Origin: Vibrio sp. DW001
GTDB lineage: Bacteria; Pseudomonadota; Gammaproteobacteria; Enterobacterales; Vibrionaceae
Length of the DNA: 64,000 bases
Direction of reading: 5' to 3'
Assembly (NCBI RefSeq): GCF_029016285.1
Contig: NZ_CP091975.1
Location: 2,666,001-2,730,000 of the forward strand
The first letter of the stretch is position 1; the number at the start of each line of letters is the position of its first letter. Of the stretch, positions 8,899 to 17,871 are shown one piece after another. The translations under genes and the position numbers were made by a program. The notes beneath the pieces were generated by a model, which made no database searches, was not told the origin of the DNA, and was given only the letters and a program-made list of their open reading frames with translations.

Positions 8899-9726
8899 TT
8901 AATCCATCAATGCCTTCATACCTTTTAGCATATCTTCAGCGATGGTGTAGTGGTCAGCTTCCCACAGTTGGTCATTTAGGAACTCACCAGAATAGAAGCC
9001 TTCGTAGCCTGTGCTGCGGATTGCATCAACCCACTCTTTCAGTGGAATATCGCCTTCGCCGACAATTACACCACGAAGTTCTTTTTCATCGACCCAAGGC
9101 TGACCTACATCAGGGCGAGAACCATCCGCAATATGTACGTTGTAGATAAGTTCTTTATCAATGCGAGCCATCTCTTCAGGTGTTGCACCACGACACGCCC
9201 AAAAGTGCCAAGTATCTAGGATAAAGCCAAAGTTATCACGACCAACAGCATCGTATAGGCGGCAGTAATCATCCAGAGATGAGATAGGGCACCAAGCTGC
9301 GCCTTCATACTGAAAACGAATACCGTGCTCTGCACCAATATCAACCATATGACGGATATTTTGCGCAGTCAGGCGAATGTTGTCTTCTTTAGAAAAACCA
9401 TTCAATGCTTCAAATGCGTTTAGCTGGATTGTTGGGCAACCAATCTCTTTTGCAAATTTAGACAGCACTTCTACTTCATTGAATATACGCTTTTGCATCT
9501 CTTTATCTGGCGCTTCACAGTGGCCAATAATATCGATAGCTGATGGTGCGATACCTGCAGCATCCATATGTGCTTTGAAATCTTGTGCTGTAAAGCCAGC
9601 ATTGATGTAGCGCCAAAGCTTTTCAGTGTGGATTTCTAGGCCTGTGTACCCAGTTTCTTTTGCTAAACGGATATCACTAACAATATTTCCGTGTAGAGAG
9701 CACATACCATGTAATGCAAATTTCAT
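8899..9726 (-). CDS. iolI: Sugar phosphate isomerase/epimerase, IolI-like inosose isomerase
   Basis: A 275-residue TIM-barrel protein of the xylose-isomerase-like/AP-endonuclease-2 family, the size of Bacillus IolI, which interconverts inososes. Metal-ligand segments are visible: EIHTEK, QYEGAAWC, FILDTWHFW, NVHIADG and GEGDIP...YSGEF. ATG 9726 was chosen over ATG 9732 because AAAGGA lies eight bases upstream of 9726 but only two from 9732. The gene is divergent from iolG, with two AT-rich palindromes between them, so both are probably under the same repressor. It could instead act on another keto-inositol or sugar; the neighbourhood is the main support for an inositol role. Confidence 0.72.
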   Translation of the reverse strand: MKFALHGMCSLHGNIVSDIRLAKETGYTGLEIHTEKLWRYINAGFTAQDFKAHMDAAGIAPSAIDIIGHCEAPDKEMQKRIFNEVEVLSKFAKEIGCPTIQLNAFEALNGFSKEDNIRLTAQNIRHMVDIGAEHGIRFQYEGAAWCPISSLDDYCRLYDAVGRDNFGFILDTWHFWACRGATPEEMARIDKELIYNVHIADGSRPDVGQPWVDEKELRGVIVGEGDIPLKEWVDAIRSTGYEGFYSGEFLNDQLWEADHYTIAEDMLKGMKALMD

Positions 9727-9784
9727 ATTCATATCCTTTCTTATAAACCAAGTATCTTCATTTACTGAATAGCATACAATGCGA

Positions 9785-9801
9785 TGGAAAATATTTTTTG
9801 C
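9785..9801. promoter_or_regulatory. Candidate iol operator 1
   Basis: TGGAAAATATTTTTTGC, 59 bases before the iolI-like start. It is one of a set of GAAAA...TTTTC palindromes found near iol promoters and resembles the GGAA-N6-TTCC type of site reported for rhizobial IolR. Confidence 0.45.
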
Positions 9802-9902
9802 TTAATGTCTCACTTTTCAATAAAATCAAACGAAAGATGAAAATCTTGTTGTTATATTACCCTCAACTCCTGATCTTGAAGGGGTTTAACTCTCGGCGTA
9901 AT

Positions 9903-9916
9903 GAAAATTATTTTTC
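9903..9916. promoter_or_regulatory. Candidate iol operator 2
   Basis: GAAAATTATTTTTC, within the near-palindrome TGAAAATTATTTTTCA, 48 bases upstream of iolG. It has the same motif as the other sites in this locus. Confidence 0.5.
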
Positions 9917-9964
9917 AATTACGTGTTTTGGGTCACCATGTTGTTAGTTTATTGAGGAATTGTT

Positions 9965-10999
9965 ATGTTTAATATCGCGCTATTTGGTACAGGTCGTATT
10001 GGTAAAGTTCATGCGGAAATTATCGACAGCCATCCTGAAATTAATCTTTACTCTGTCATTGACCCATACCTACTAGGTGCAGAAAGCATTGCGCTGAAAT
10101 ATCAAGCGGTGATCCAGTCGATTGAAGAAGCAATGACAGATGAGAATGTACATGCTGTATGTATCGCATCAGCAACGGATACACACGCAGACTTAATCGA
10201 GCTAGCAGCCAAAAATGGCAAAGCTATCTTCTGTGAAAAACCAATTGACCTATCTTTGTCTCGCATCCAAGAGTGCTTGGCTGTAGTAAACGAATTTAAA
10301 GTACCGTTCTTGGTTGGTTTTAACCGTCGTTTTGATCCTAACTTCAGTTACGTAAAAGAACAGTTCAGTCAAGGTAAGATTGGTAAAGCAGAGTCATTGG
10401 TAATCACTTCTCGTGACCCACTTCCACCACCAGCAGAATACTGCAAAGTATCTGGCGGAATGTTCCGTGACATGAGTGTTCATGATCTAGATATGGCTCG
10501 TTATATGATTGGTGAAGAACCAATTTCAATTACAGTACACGCATCTTGTGTTGTAGATGCCGCAATTGGTGAAGCCGGTGATGTAGATACAGCAACTATC
10601 GTGCTTGGTTTTCCATCGGGTGCAAGCGCAACCATTATCAATAGTCGCCGTTCTGGTTATGGCTATGATCAGCGCCTTGAACTACACGGTGAGAAAGGCC
10701 TACTGAAGGTCGATAACCAAACTGAAAATCTTGTCCAATACTGGGGTGAACAAGGCTGTACAGGTACTAACCCAGAGTTCTTCTTCCTTGAACGTTACAA
10801 CAATGCCTATATCGCAGAATGGAAACACTTTGCTGACATCCTAGCGGGACGCACTGAACCATGCTGTAGCGGCATTGATGGTCAGATAGCCTTACAACTA
10901 GCGGAAGTAGCAGAAGAAGCTGCACGTACTAAGAAGACCATCACCCTAAATTTGGTAAAAAGCGAGTGCACTGAGAAAGTAGCTGAGCTGACGGACTAA
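9965..10999 (+). CDS. iolG: Inositol 2-dehydrogenase (Gfo/Idh/MocA family)
   Basis: IolG oxidises myo-inositol to scyllo-inosose with NAD+. The 344-residue protein begins with a Rossmann fold (FGTGRIGKVH, residues 7-16), has the family CEKP signature near residue 93 (FCEKPIDLS), FNRRFDP near 117, and the catalytic Asp/His region GGMFRDMSVHDLDM near 165-178. Length fits IolG. It is the first gene of a plus-strand unit with iolD, divergent from the iolI-like gene, and follows GAGG eight bases before the ATG. Other Gfo/Idh/MocA dehydrogenases are similar in sequence; the flanking iol genes make IolG the best reading. Confidence 0.88.
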   Translation: MFNIALFGTGRIGKVHAEIIDSHPEINLYSVIDPYLLGAESIALKYQAVIQSIEEAMTDENVHAVCIASATDTHADLIELAAKNGKAIFCEKPIDLSLSRIQECLAVVNEFKVPFLVGFNRRFDPNFSYVKEQFSQGKIGKAESLVITSRDPLPPPAEYCKVSGGMFRDMSVHDLDMARYMIGEEPISITVHASCVVDAAIGEAGDVDTATIVLGFPSGASATIINSRRSGYGYDQRLELHGEKGLLKVDNQTENLVQYWGEQGCTGTNPEFFFLERYNNAYIAEWKHFADILAGRTEPCCSGIDGQIALQLAEVAEEAARTKKTITLNLVKSECTEKVAELTD

Positions 11000-11027
11000 T
11001 CCCCCTAAGCAACATCGTGAAGCGAGA

Positions 11028-11059
11028 CTATGGGGCATGCACTATTGACGGCCCCATAG
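11028..11059 (+). other. Stem-loop between iolG and iolD
   Basis: CTATGGGGC pairs perfectly with GCCCCATAG around a 14-base loop, 28 bases after the iolG stop. There is no T-run, so it is more likely an mRNA-stability or attenuation element than a full terminator. Confidence 0.55.
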
Positions 11060-11142
11060 GTAATAAAATAATGAAAACAAACATGCTCTTGGCCTACTTA
11101 AAGATGCTGAGAATAAAGCTAAATTGTGGAGCAAATTGAATT

Positions 11143-13083
11143 ATGAATACTATCCGCCTAACCACTTCTCAAGCTCTGGTTAAATTCTTGAATCAACAGT
11201 ACATCGAAGTAGATGGTAAAGAAGAAAAATTCGTTCACGGCGTATTTACTATCTTTGGTCACGGTAACGTGGTTGGTCTTGGCCAAGCACTAGAGCAAGA
11301 TGCAGGTGAGCTTATCGTTCACCAAGGCTGTAACGAGCAAGGCATGGCTCAAATCGCGGTAGGCTTTGCTAAGCAGCAGAAACGCAAGAAAATTTATGCG
11401 GTAACATCTTCTGTAGGCCCTGGTGCTGCAAACATGGTAACAGCAGCGGCAACAGCTACAGCTAACCGCATCCCTGTACTATTACTACCTGGCGACGTAT
11501 TTGCTACTCGCCAACCTGACCCTGTAATTCAACAGGTAGAGCAGTTCCACGATTACTCAGTAACCACCAATGATTGCTTCCGCCCTGTATCTAAGTTCTT
11601 CGATCGTATCTTACGTCCAGAGCAACTAATGACAGCGATGATCCATGCAATGCGTGTACTGACTGATCCAGCTGATACAGGAGCTGTCACTATTTCATTA
11701 CCGCAAGATGTACAAGGTGAAGGCTATGACTTCCCTGAGTCTTTCTTTGCAAAACGTGTTCACCGTATTGAGCGCCGTCCTGCAACTTCTGCGATGATTC
11801 AAGATGCAGTTGAACTAATGAAAGGCAAAAAGAAACCTATGCTTGTATGTGGTGGTGGTGTTCGTTATTCAGAAGCACACGAAGCGTTTGCTGCATTTGC
11901 TGAGAAGTTCAATATCCCATTCGGTGAGACTCAAGCGGGTAAATCAGCAGTAGTATATGACCACGAACTGAATTGTGGTGGTATCGGTGCAACTGGCGCA
12001 ATGGCAGCTAACCTACTCGCTAAGGAAGCAGACGTTATTATCGGTGTAGGTACCCGTATGACTGACTTCACAACGGCTTCTAAATCTCAATACCAAAACA
12101 AAGACGTTGATTTTATTAATATTAACGTAGCGTCTTACGATGCATATAAACTTGATGGTACTCGTATTGTTGCCGATGCACGTGAAGGTCTAAATGCACT
12201 GTCAACGGCGCTTGAGGAAATTGGTTACCAGTCTGGTTACACCGACGAAATCTCTGATGCGAAGCAACGTTGGACAGCAGAGCTTGCTCGCATTGATAAC
12301 GTAACTTACGAGAATGTCGAGTTTACTCCAGAAATCTCAGGTCATGTTGATAACAGCTTACTGGATGAGTACTCTGCAATTTTAGACTCTAAGCTATTAC
12401 AAACTCGCGTTCTTGGTATTCTGAATCAAGAGCTTGAAGATGATGCAATAGTTGTTGGCGCAGCAGGTTCTATTCCTGCAGATCTACAACGTGTATGGCG
12501 TCCAAAACAACCAGATACTTACCATATGGAGTTTGGTTACTCTTGCATGGGCTATGAAATTGCAGCGGCAGTCGGCGCTAAAATTGCACGCCCAGATCAG
12601 CCTGTATACGCCTTCCTTGGTGATGGCTCATATATGATGCTCCACTCTGAAATCCAGACCGCAATTCAAGAAGGTATCAAGATTAACATCGTATTATTTG
12701 ATAACATGAGCTTTGGTTGTATCAACAACCTGCAGATGAGCCAAGGCATGGGTAGCTTCGGTACTGAAAACCGTCATCGTGATCCGAAAACAGGCAAACT
12801 AACGGGTGATCCTGTACCAGTGGATTTTGCTAAAAATGCGGAAAGCTACGGTTGTGTGACTTACACAGCTCGCACAGAAGAAGAACTGATTGCAGCACTA
12901 GCTGATGCTAAGAAGCAAACAGTATCAACTTTGATTGATGTGAAAATCTTACCTAAAACCATGACGCACGGTTATGAGTCATGGTGGCGTGCAGGTACGG
13001 CACAAGTAGCAGACAAACCTGAAATAGAAGCTGCTGCTGCTAATATCAAAGAGGTGTTAAGCACTGTTGCTCGTCCGTACTAA
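11143..13083 (+). CDS. iolD: 3D-(3,5/4)-trihydroxycyclohexane-1,2-dione hydrolase
   Basis: IolD opens the six-carbon ring to 5-deoxy-glucuronate and needs thiamine diphosphate. The 646-residue protein has the three-domain fold of ThDP enzymes: an N-terminal Pyr domain with the activating Glu in [10 protein letters not shown] (about residue 66), a central domain ([13 protein letters not shown]), and a C-terminal PP domain with the ThDP motif GDGSYMM...NIVLFDN. Length matches IolD and is longer than acetolactate synthases, supporting the call. It follows iolG by 143 bases with a stem-loop between, so both are probably co-transcribed at different levels. A strong hairpin ends the unit. Confidence 0.93.
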   Translation: MNTIRLTTSQALVKFLNQQYIEVDGKEEKFVHGVFTIFGHGNVVGLGQALEQDAGELIVHQGCNEQGMAQIAVGFAKQQKRKKIYAVTSSVGPGAANMVTAAATATANRIPVLLLPGDVFATRQPDPVIQQVEQFHDYSVTTNDCFRPVSKFFDRILRPEQLMTAMIHAMRVLTDPADTGAVTISLPQDVQGEGYDFPESFFAKRVHRIERRPATSAMIQDAVELMKGKKKPMLVCGGGVRYSEAHEAFAAFAEKFNIPFGETQAGKSAVVYDHELNCGGIGATGAMAANLLAKEADVIIGVGTRMTDFTTASKSQYQNKDVDFININVASYDAYKLDGTRIVADAREGLNALSTALEEIGYQSGYTDEISDAKQRWTAELARIDNVTYENVEFTPEISGHVDNSLLDEYSAILDSKLLQTRVLGILNQELEDDAIVVGAAGSIPADLQRVWRPKQPDTYHMEFGYSCMGYEIAAAVGAKIARPDQPVYAFLGDGSYMMLHSEIQTAIQEGIKINIVLFDNMSFGCINNLQMSQGMGSFGTENRHRDPKTGKLTGDPVPVDFAKNAESYGCVTYTARTEEELIAALADAKKQTVSTLIDVKILPKTMTHGYESWWRAGTAQVADKPEIEAAAANIKEVLSTVARPY

Positions 13084-13127
13084 TCTCGTTTATTGAAGTC
13101 CTCTAAGGTATTGGGGGGCAACAAACA

Positions 13128-13167
13128 AAGAATCCTCATTGCTCGTTTAAGTGCAATGAGGATTCTT
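13128..13167 (+). terminator. Terminator after iolD
   Basis: AAGAATCCTCATTGC pairs with GCAATGAGGATTCTT, a 15-bp stem with a 10-base loop, followed by ATTTT. It lies between convergent iolD and the RpiR-type gene and may serve both directions. Confidence 0.8.
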
Positions 13168-13219
13168 ATTTTAGGAGGAATGGTGTGGTAGTGTGCAACC
13201 TAGAAATAGAAAGTAATGC

Positions 13220-14056
13220 TTATTCAATTATGGTGTTTTGACACATCAAACTCACTGCCAAACTCTGTGTTAAATAGATAGAAGAGCTCAATGAGCGAAA
13301 GCCCATTAGGTTACCTTCTTCAACAACAAAACAAACATCGGTCTTTTTACCAATTTCGTTAATGTGAGAATCACTGATCACAATAGAAGGTACATCTTTC
13401 CCTTTAGCCAATTCGATCACCTCAGTGGTCTCGGGAGCATAAGGAGTAAAGGTAACGGAAAATAGTACATCTTTACTATTCATTGCTCGGGTAAGCGGTT
13501 TGAGCATCCCCCCAGCATCATCCAACAACACCACACTCTTGTCAGACTTCATCAACGCATACCAAAAGTAAAACGCGACAGGAAAAGCACGACGAGTACC
13601 GTGAATATAAATAGTTTCAGCGTTATTGAGCATGTGTAATGCGCGATTGAGTTTATCTGCTGACACTGAATGCTGCAGGTTTTTCATTGCTTCTAGGTTA
13701 GCGTCACCAAAACTCTTAAAGATATCGAGTGAGCTTTTACTAGAAAGATCGTTATAGATATATGCTTTTTTAATGCGATTTTCATACTCGACAGGGATAT
13801 TAAAGAAGTGATCTTTAAATAGGATTTGCATCTCACTAAAGCCAGAAAAACCCATAGTATTAGAAAAGCGACTTAAGGTAGAAAGTGGAACATTGGCTTT
13901 TTCAGCAATCACTGTCATCTTCTCAATTGCAATCACCATTGGCTCTGCAAGAATAAAGTCAGCAGTTTGCTGCAACCTAGCGCTCAAGCTGTCATATTTC
14001 TTGGCGATCAACTCTTTTAGCAGGTCAAGATCTTGTGGTTGCTTATTTTCTGCCAT
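13220..14056 (-). CDS. iolR: RpiR-family transcriptional regulator, likely inositol repressor
   Basis: The 278-residue protein has an N-terminal HTH_6 domain (residues about 15-90; helix-turn-helix near 45-70, MTVIAEKANVPLSTLSRFSN) and a C-terminal SIS sugar-isomerase domain from about 130 on (IYIHGTRRAFP at 149-159). The SIS domain binds phosphorylated sugar ligands in this family. In inositol loci of proteobacteria such as Salmonella and rhizobia, RpiR-type IolR represses the iol genes, so that role is inferred here. It is convergent with iolD and has its own candidate operator upstream at 14232-14244, suggesting autoregulation. Confidence 0.85.
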   Translation of the reverse strand: MAENKQPQDLDLLKELIAKKYDSLSARLQQTADFILAEPMVIAIEKMTVIAEKANVPLSTLSRFSNTMGFSGFSEMQILFKDHFFNIPVEYENRIKKAYIYNDLSSKSSLDIFKSFGDANLEAMKNLQHSVSADKLNRALHMLNNAETIYIHGTRRAFPVAFYFWYALMKSDKSVVLLDDAGGMLKPLTRAMNSKDVLFSVTFTPYAPETTEVIELAKGKDVPSIVISDSHINEIGKKTDVCFVVEEGNLMGFRSLSSSIYLTQSLAVSLMCQNTIIE

Positions 14057-14231
14057 TTTTGCCTTTCCTGTCTCTTTAATTCGATAAGCTGTATGATAAA
14101 ATTTTATCGAACCAACTGTGCATTTAACACTTTATCGACAAATATTTAAAATAGAACAAGTTTCATAACTTGTTGAGCTTGTATAACAACAATTTTGCTG
14201 AATGATACAGCTAAAAAAGCATACGTGTATA

Positions 14232-14244
14232 GAAAATAATTTTC
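14232..14244. promoter_or_regulatory. Candidate iol operator 3 (regulator promoter)
   Basis: GAAAATAATTTTC, a perfect odd palindrome, lies in the 300-bp gap between the RpiR-type gene (14056) and the LysR pseudogene (14358). The rest of that gap holds only AT-rich promoter-like DNA. Confidence 0.5.
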
Positions 14245-14357
14245 ACAATCAACTCTGAATGCAGATCATGGGTTTTAGATGTGAACCGTATTACCTTCCT
14301 TAGAAAAGAGGGTTTAATCTCTAATCGTTCAAATAACCAACAACAACGGGGTGTGAA

Positions 14358-15076
14358 ATGCTCGATAAAATGGCCTTTTTTGTTTACGTAATCCGCACCG
14401 GTTCAATATCGTCAGCAGCTAGGCAATTTAATATTTCGGTCTCAGCGGGTAGTCGCTTGCTACAAGATCTCGAACAGCATTTTAGTACCACTTGATGTCG
14501 CCGCTCTAATCGTTTATTGGAAGCAACACAGGCTGGGTAAACACTCTACGAGGAGTTTCCCCATTAGTGGATAATGCCGAGCGGATAAGCCGTAAGCTAG
14601 AAGGGTTTCAGGAAACAGAAAAAGGTCACATCAAGATTGCATGTACACCTGTCTACGCCAACCATTTCTTAATGGATCAAATTGCAAAGTACAGAAAAAT
14701 GAACCCACAAGTGACTTTCAATATTAACGTCACCCCATGGGCGCTCGATCATGCAACCACTAACGATTTAATGATAACCGCAAATGCTAGCTTTCGAGGT
14801 TATAGGGAAAAAGACTTACTCTTGGTCAAACGTGAATTAATACAATGTCCCTTTGTGGTCGTGGCTTCACAGGAATATCTGCTCGAAAACTCCGAACTAC
14901 AGCACCCTGATGAGTTGCAGCACCATGCGTGTCTTGTCGCCACAACACTTACAGGAAGCAATGATTGGATCTTTAGGCAAGGACTGGACAACTTGGTCCT
15001 TAAAGTTCCTAAGGCCATAGAAGTGAATGATAGCGACTTACTGCTCACTTCTAAAGTAGAGGCACAACCGGCTTAA
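14358..15076 (+). pseudogene. LysR-family regulator, broken
   Basis: The N-terminal winged-helix is readable from ATG 14358 (MLDKMAFFVYVIRTGSISSAA). It is then interrupted by TGA (about 14490) and TAA (about 14538), and a one-base loss near 14560 moves the rest into another frame. From 14567 the ligand-binding half reads GHIKIACTPVYANHFL and onward, but stops at 15074-15076 about 60 residues short of a normal LysR C-terminus. It resembles the intact LysR at 56280-57260 (shared IK-x-x-CTP-x-YA, VASxxY, WIFxQ blocks), so the two are paralogues. It sits inside the iol region and may once have controlled the neighbouring transporter. Confidence 0.85.
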
Positions 15077-15101
15077 CAGACTAGAGTTCTAAACCCGTCC
15101 A

Positions 15102-15131
15102 AGCCCACAACATCTGTTGTGGGCTTTTTTG
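15102..15131 (+). terminator. Terminator between LysR pseudogene and GPH transporter
   Basis: AGCCCACAACA pairs with TGTTGTGGGCT around a 2-base loop, followed by TTTTTTG on the plus strand. It separates convergent units. Confidence 0.85.
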
Positions 15132-15167
15132 TTCACATAGGGTACAGTTTTACCCTGTTTACCCTGC

Positions 15168-16604
15168 TTAGACTGGTTTTGTTATTAGGTCATCTTTCTT
15201 AGAAGCGTCATCGAGTGGCTCTTCGTCAATCATGCCTTTAGATTTCATTTCAGCCATAATATTTGAGTAATTCTTGTCTAGCTGGTAGCGCCACATGAAA
15301 AATACGATTGCAGTCCAAGATAGTGCGATACCCCAAACATACATGTTATTTGTCATTTGAACTGCGCTTGGAATCTCTTTCTCTAGACCTGTAAAGCCAG
15401 AGCTTCCCATTAACCAACCGATTACTGCAGACGACACACCACCACCAACTTTCTGACCGATAGTAAATGCAGAGAAAACAACAGCCTGAAGACGAATGCC
15501 TGTTTTCCAATGTCCGTAGTTCACTACATCCGCCATCATTGTAAACATCAGGCCAAACAATGGTGCTTGTCCTAGACCACGGATAGCGGCAATAACACAA
15601 GCAGTTATTGGATCAGGTTCAGTAACTAGGAATGTAAGCTGCGCAATAACAATGAGAACTGCACCACCCAAAACTAAGTCACGCTTACTAAAATTAAACT
15701 TAACAACCAGTGGAATCATCGCAATGATACCAAGGATCTTTGGTACCGTTTCCGCAATGGTTAACCAACCAAAGTATTCATTGTTACCTAAGATGTACTG
15801 CGCGTAATATGTTGCACCCGTGCCACTGAAGTTCATATAGAAACCTAGTGCAATAGATGACAACGTGATGTTAATGAAGTATTTGTTTTTGAAAAGTAAA
15901 ACAAGTTTTTCCTTCACTGGTAGCGTTTCGGCTTCTTTAGCTGCAGCCATATTAACGCGTTCTTTAGTACCGAGGAAACACCAAGCTAGACAGCCAATGG
16001 CAATCACTGAATATAAAGTGATTGCTTTAATCCAAGCATCTTGACCGCCACCTAACCAGTTGATTAGAGGGAAAGAACATGCCGATACAATCATAAATGC
16101 GATTGGTGACATAGACATTCTGAACACGTTGATCTTAGTTAGATCTTTCTCATTAGTTGTCATGAGAGGTGCTAAGAGGCCGTAAGGTAGGTTCAAGGCT
16201 GTGTAAACGACAGTGGTACAAAGATTATAGGTAATGAATATGTATATACCTTGCACTAACGTTGACGCTTCGGCGGGTATTGAGAACAGCATGATTGCTG
16301 AAATGGCGTAAGGAAGTGCCATCCATAACACCCAAGCTCTTGCCCGACCATGTGGCGAGTGGATTTTATCTACGAGGAAACCAATAGCAAAATCGGTGAA
16401 GCCATCAAAGAATTTCGAACACATGATGATAGTACCTACCATCATTGCTGAAATTCCCATTACATTTGTGTAGAAGTAAACAACTAAGCCTGATGTTAAT
16501 GCAAAAACCACATTACAGGCTACATCACCCATCCCGTAAGATACTTTTTCAGAAAACGAAGTTTTAATATTCGACGATCCTGAACTATTAGAGGTACTGT
16601 CCAT
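15168..16604 (-). CDS. GPH-family (MelB-like) sugar:cation symporter, probable inositol-region transporter
   Basis: A 478-residue, 12-helix inner-membrane transporter of the glycoside-pentoside-hexuronide:cation symporter family. The N-terminal signature is clear: EKVSYGMGDVACN, then the helix-3/loop motif DGFTDFAIGFLVDK and GRARAWVLW. The C-terminus is a charged cytoplasmic tail. It is divergent from iolE across a 1.27-kb promoter region carrying several candidate iol operators and a CRP-like site, so its substrate is probably an inositol or derivative; this is inference, since GPH members also carry melibiose, xylosides and glucuronides. The start at 16604 precedes a Ser/Asn-rich leader, and no alternative start is better supported. 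Confidence 0.82.
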   Translation of the reverse strand: MDSTSNSSGSSNIKTSFSEKVSYGMGDVACNVVFALTSGLVVYFYTNVMGISAMMVGTIIMCSKFFDGFTDFAIGFLVDKIHSPHGRARAWVLWMALPYAISAIMLFSIPAEASTLVQGIYIFITYNLCTTVVYTALNLPYGLLAPLMTTNEKDLTKINVFRMSMSPIAFMIVSACSFPLINWLGGGQDAWIKAITLYSVIAIGCLAWCFLGTKERVNMAAAKEAETLPVKEKLVLLFKNKYFINITLSSIALGFYMNFSGTGATYYAQYILGNNEYFGWLTIAETVPKILGIIAMIPLVVKFNFSKRDLVLGGAVLIVIAQLTFLVTEPDPITACVIAAIRGLGQAPLFGLMFTMMADVVNYGHWKTGIRLQAVVFSAFTIGQKVGGGVSSAVIGWLMGSSGFTGLEKEIPSAVQMTNNMYVWGIALSWTAIVFFMWRYQLDKNYSNIMAEMKSKGMIDEEPLDDASKKDDLITKPV

Positions 16605-16898
16605 AAAAAACCTTTTTTATTTTAATATAAAAAGAACTGCATAAATTTGTATATTGTTTGCAGAACTTTCAAGAATAAATCTAACTAATTCACGGTTTCG
16701 AGAGAATAAGTAAGAATATAAATAAAAAAATTTTTCCAAATCCTTTGTGTGAATACTAATGCTTAAAACAAATTATCACCATATGTAATCTATTTTTTAT
16801 CAATAGAATGATATGCCCGTCACGATAACTTGCCTTGTCAAATAGAAATCATTCTCAATTGTCATTTAACTATTTGATTTTACAAAGAAATAAAATAT

Positions 16899-16914
16899 AG
16901 TGAACAAGATCACA
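16899..16914. promoter_or_regulatory. CRP-like binding site
   Basis: AGTGA-N6-TCACA, one mismatch from the symmetrical consensus TGTGA-N6-TCACA, lies 295 bases upstream of the GPH transporter and 958 upstream of iolE. Catabolite control of sugar uptake is expected in this group. Confidence 0.5.
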
Positions 16915-16971
16915 TTTTATTGCAGTTAAAGAACACGGACTTGACATTAATAAAACAACAAACAAGAAAGC

Positions 16972-16986
16972 GGAAAATTTTTTTCA
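16972..16986. promoter_or_regulatory. Candidate iol operator 4
   Basis: GGAAAATTTTTTTCA, a member of the recurring iol-region palindrome set. A weaker cousin is at 16724-16738. Confidence 0.35.
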
Positions 16987-17565
16987 ATTAGGTTGAGAAT
17001 AGATATCAAGAGTAGATTGGGGGTTTTTACGGTTGACAACTAACCATAGAGGAAATTGAAGTCATTATTGATCTAGATATTGATCACACTTTCTTTTACA
17101 TGAGCTTTAATATAGACACGAAACTAACCAATTCTTATAACATGCTTAGTTGTAATCTATTGATGTCACATATTAAAAAACGCGGATAAATTAAAAATAA
17201 CATGTAGAATCTTTTATAAAAAAGGCATGAGAAACTCTCGTTTTTACCGAAGGGAAGTCATTCTTTAATCAGACAACAAACGCACTTTTCTTTAAAAGTC
17301 AGGTTCAACCCAAAAGCTTTGAAAACAACAGAAGAAATGGCCAGTTATTCAAAAAATGATGATTTGACACTTATTCGGACCAGCCCCCCATTTACAGTGG
17401 TATTATTTCTTGAAGCGTTTGCTTGTCAACCTATCAAACTGACCGCAGTAACACCAACTAGGTCTGCACTAGCTCGACAAGCATCAGTACTCACTGTCTC
17501 CTCTATATTATTCCTCAATAAAGACATTGTTAATTGTATGCTTCCGCAGTGTTATGGAAGTAATA

Positions 17566-17578
17566 GAAATTATTTTTC
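17566..17578. promoter_or_regulatory. Candidate iol operator 5
   Basis: GAAATTATTTTTC, about 290 bases upstream of iolE; same motif set. Confidence 0.35.
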
Positions 17579-17782
17579 ATAATTATTTACCATTGATTCC
17601 TTAATAAAAGGAGACCCTCGTCACGTTACATTACATTCATGAACTTATAAATCTTCACAATCCAACCACGATTGAATGTAAATATTTGTTTTTTATGAAT
17701 AAATATTTAATGTCGATTGGGCCACAAAGATTAGCAAAATTTCAACACTGCTTTGTTAGTGAGATCTATGACAAAAAATCAT

Positions 17783-17796
17783 GAAAAATATTTTCC
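17783..17796. promoter_or_regulatory. Candidate iol operator 6 (iolE promoter)
   Basis: GAAAAATATTTTCC, within ATGAAAAATATTTTCCAT, ends 75 bases upstream of the iolE start, a good place to block transcription. On the opposite strand it reads GGAAAATATTTTTC, nearly identical to site 1. Confidence 0.5.
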
Positions 17797-17871
17797 ATTT
17801 TGTTTTCTGTTATGTATATTGAACTTGTTTCGAGTGAATAAGTAGTTTTGAACAAATATTGGAGTTTCAAA

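Larger units (their letters stand above)
16605..17871. promoter_or_regulatory. Long divergent control region between the GPH transporter and iolE
   Basis: About 1.27 kb, very AT-rich, with no convincing gene; a 87-codon frame at 17319-17582 lacks a ribosome site and coding character. It contains four GAAAA...TTTTC-type sites (16724-16738, 16972-16986, 17566-17578, 17783-17796) and one good CRP-like site (16899-16914). This makes it the main switch region of the iol locus by inference. Confidence 0.6.

Noticed and set aside
17319..17582. 87-codon plus-strand frame in the iol control region
   Set aside because: No ribosome site, no family features, and located among promoter palindromes.
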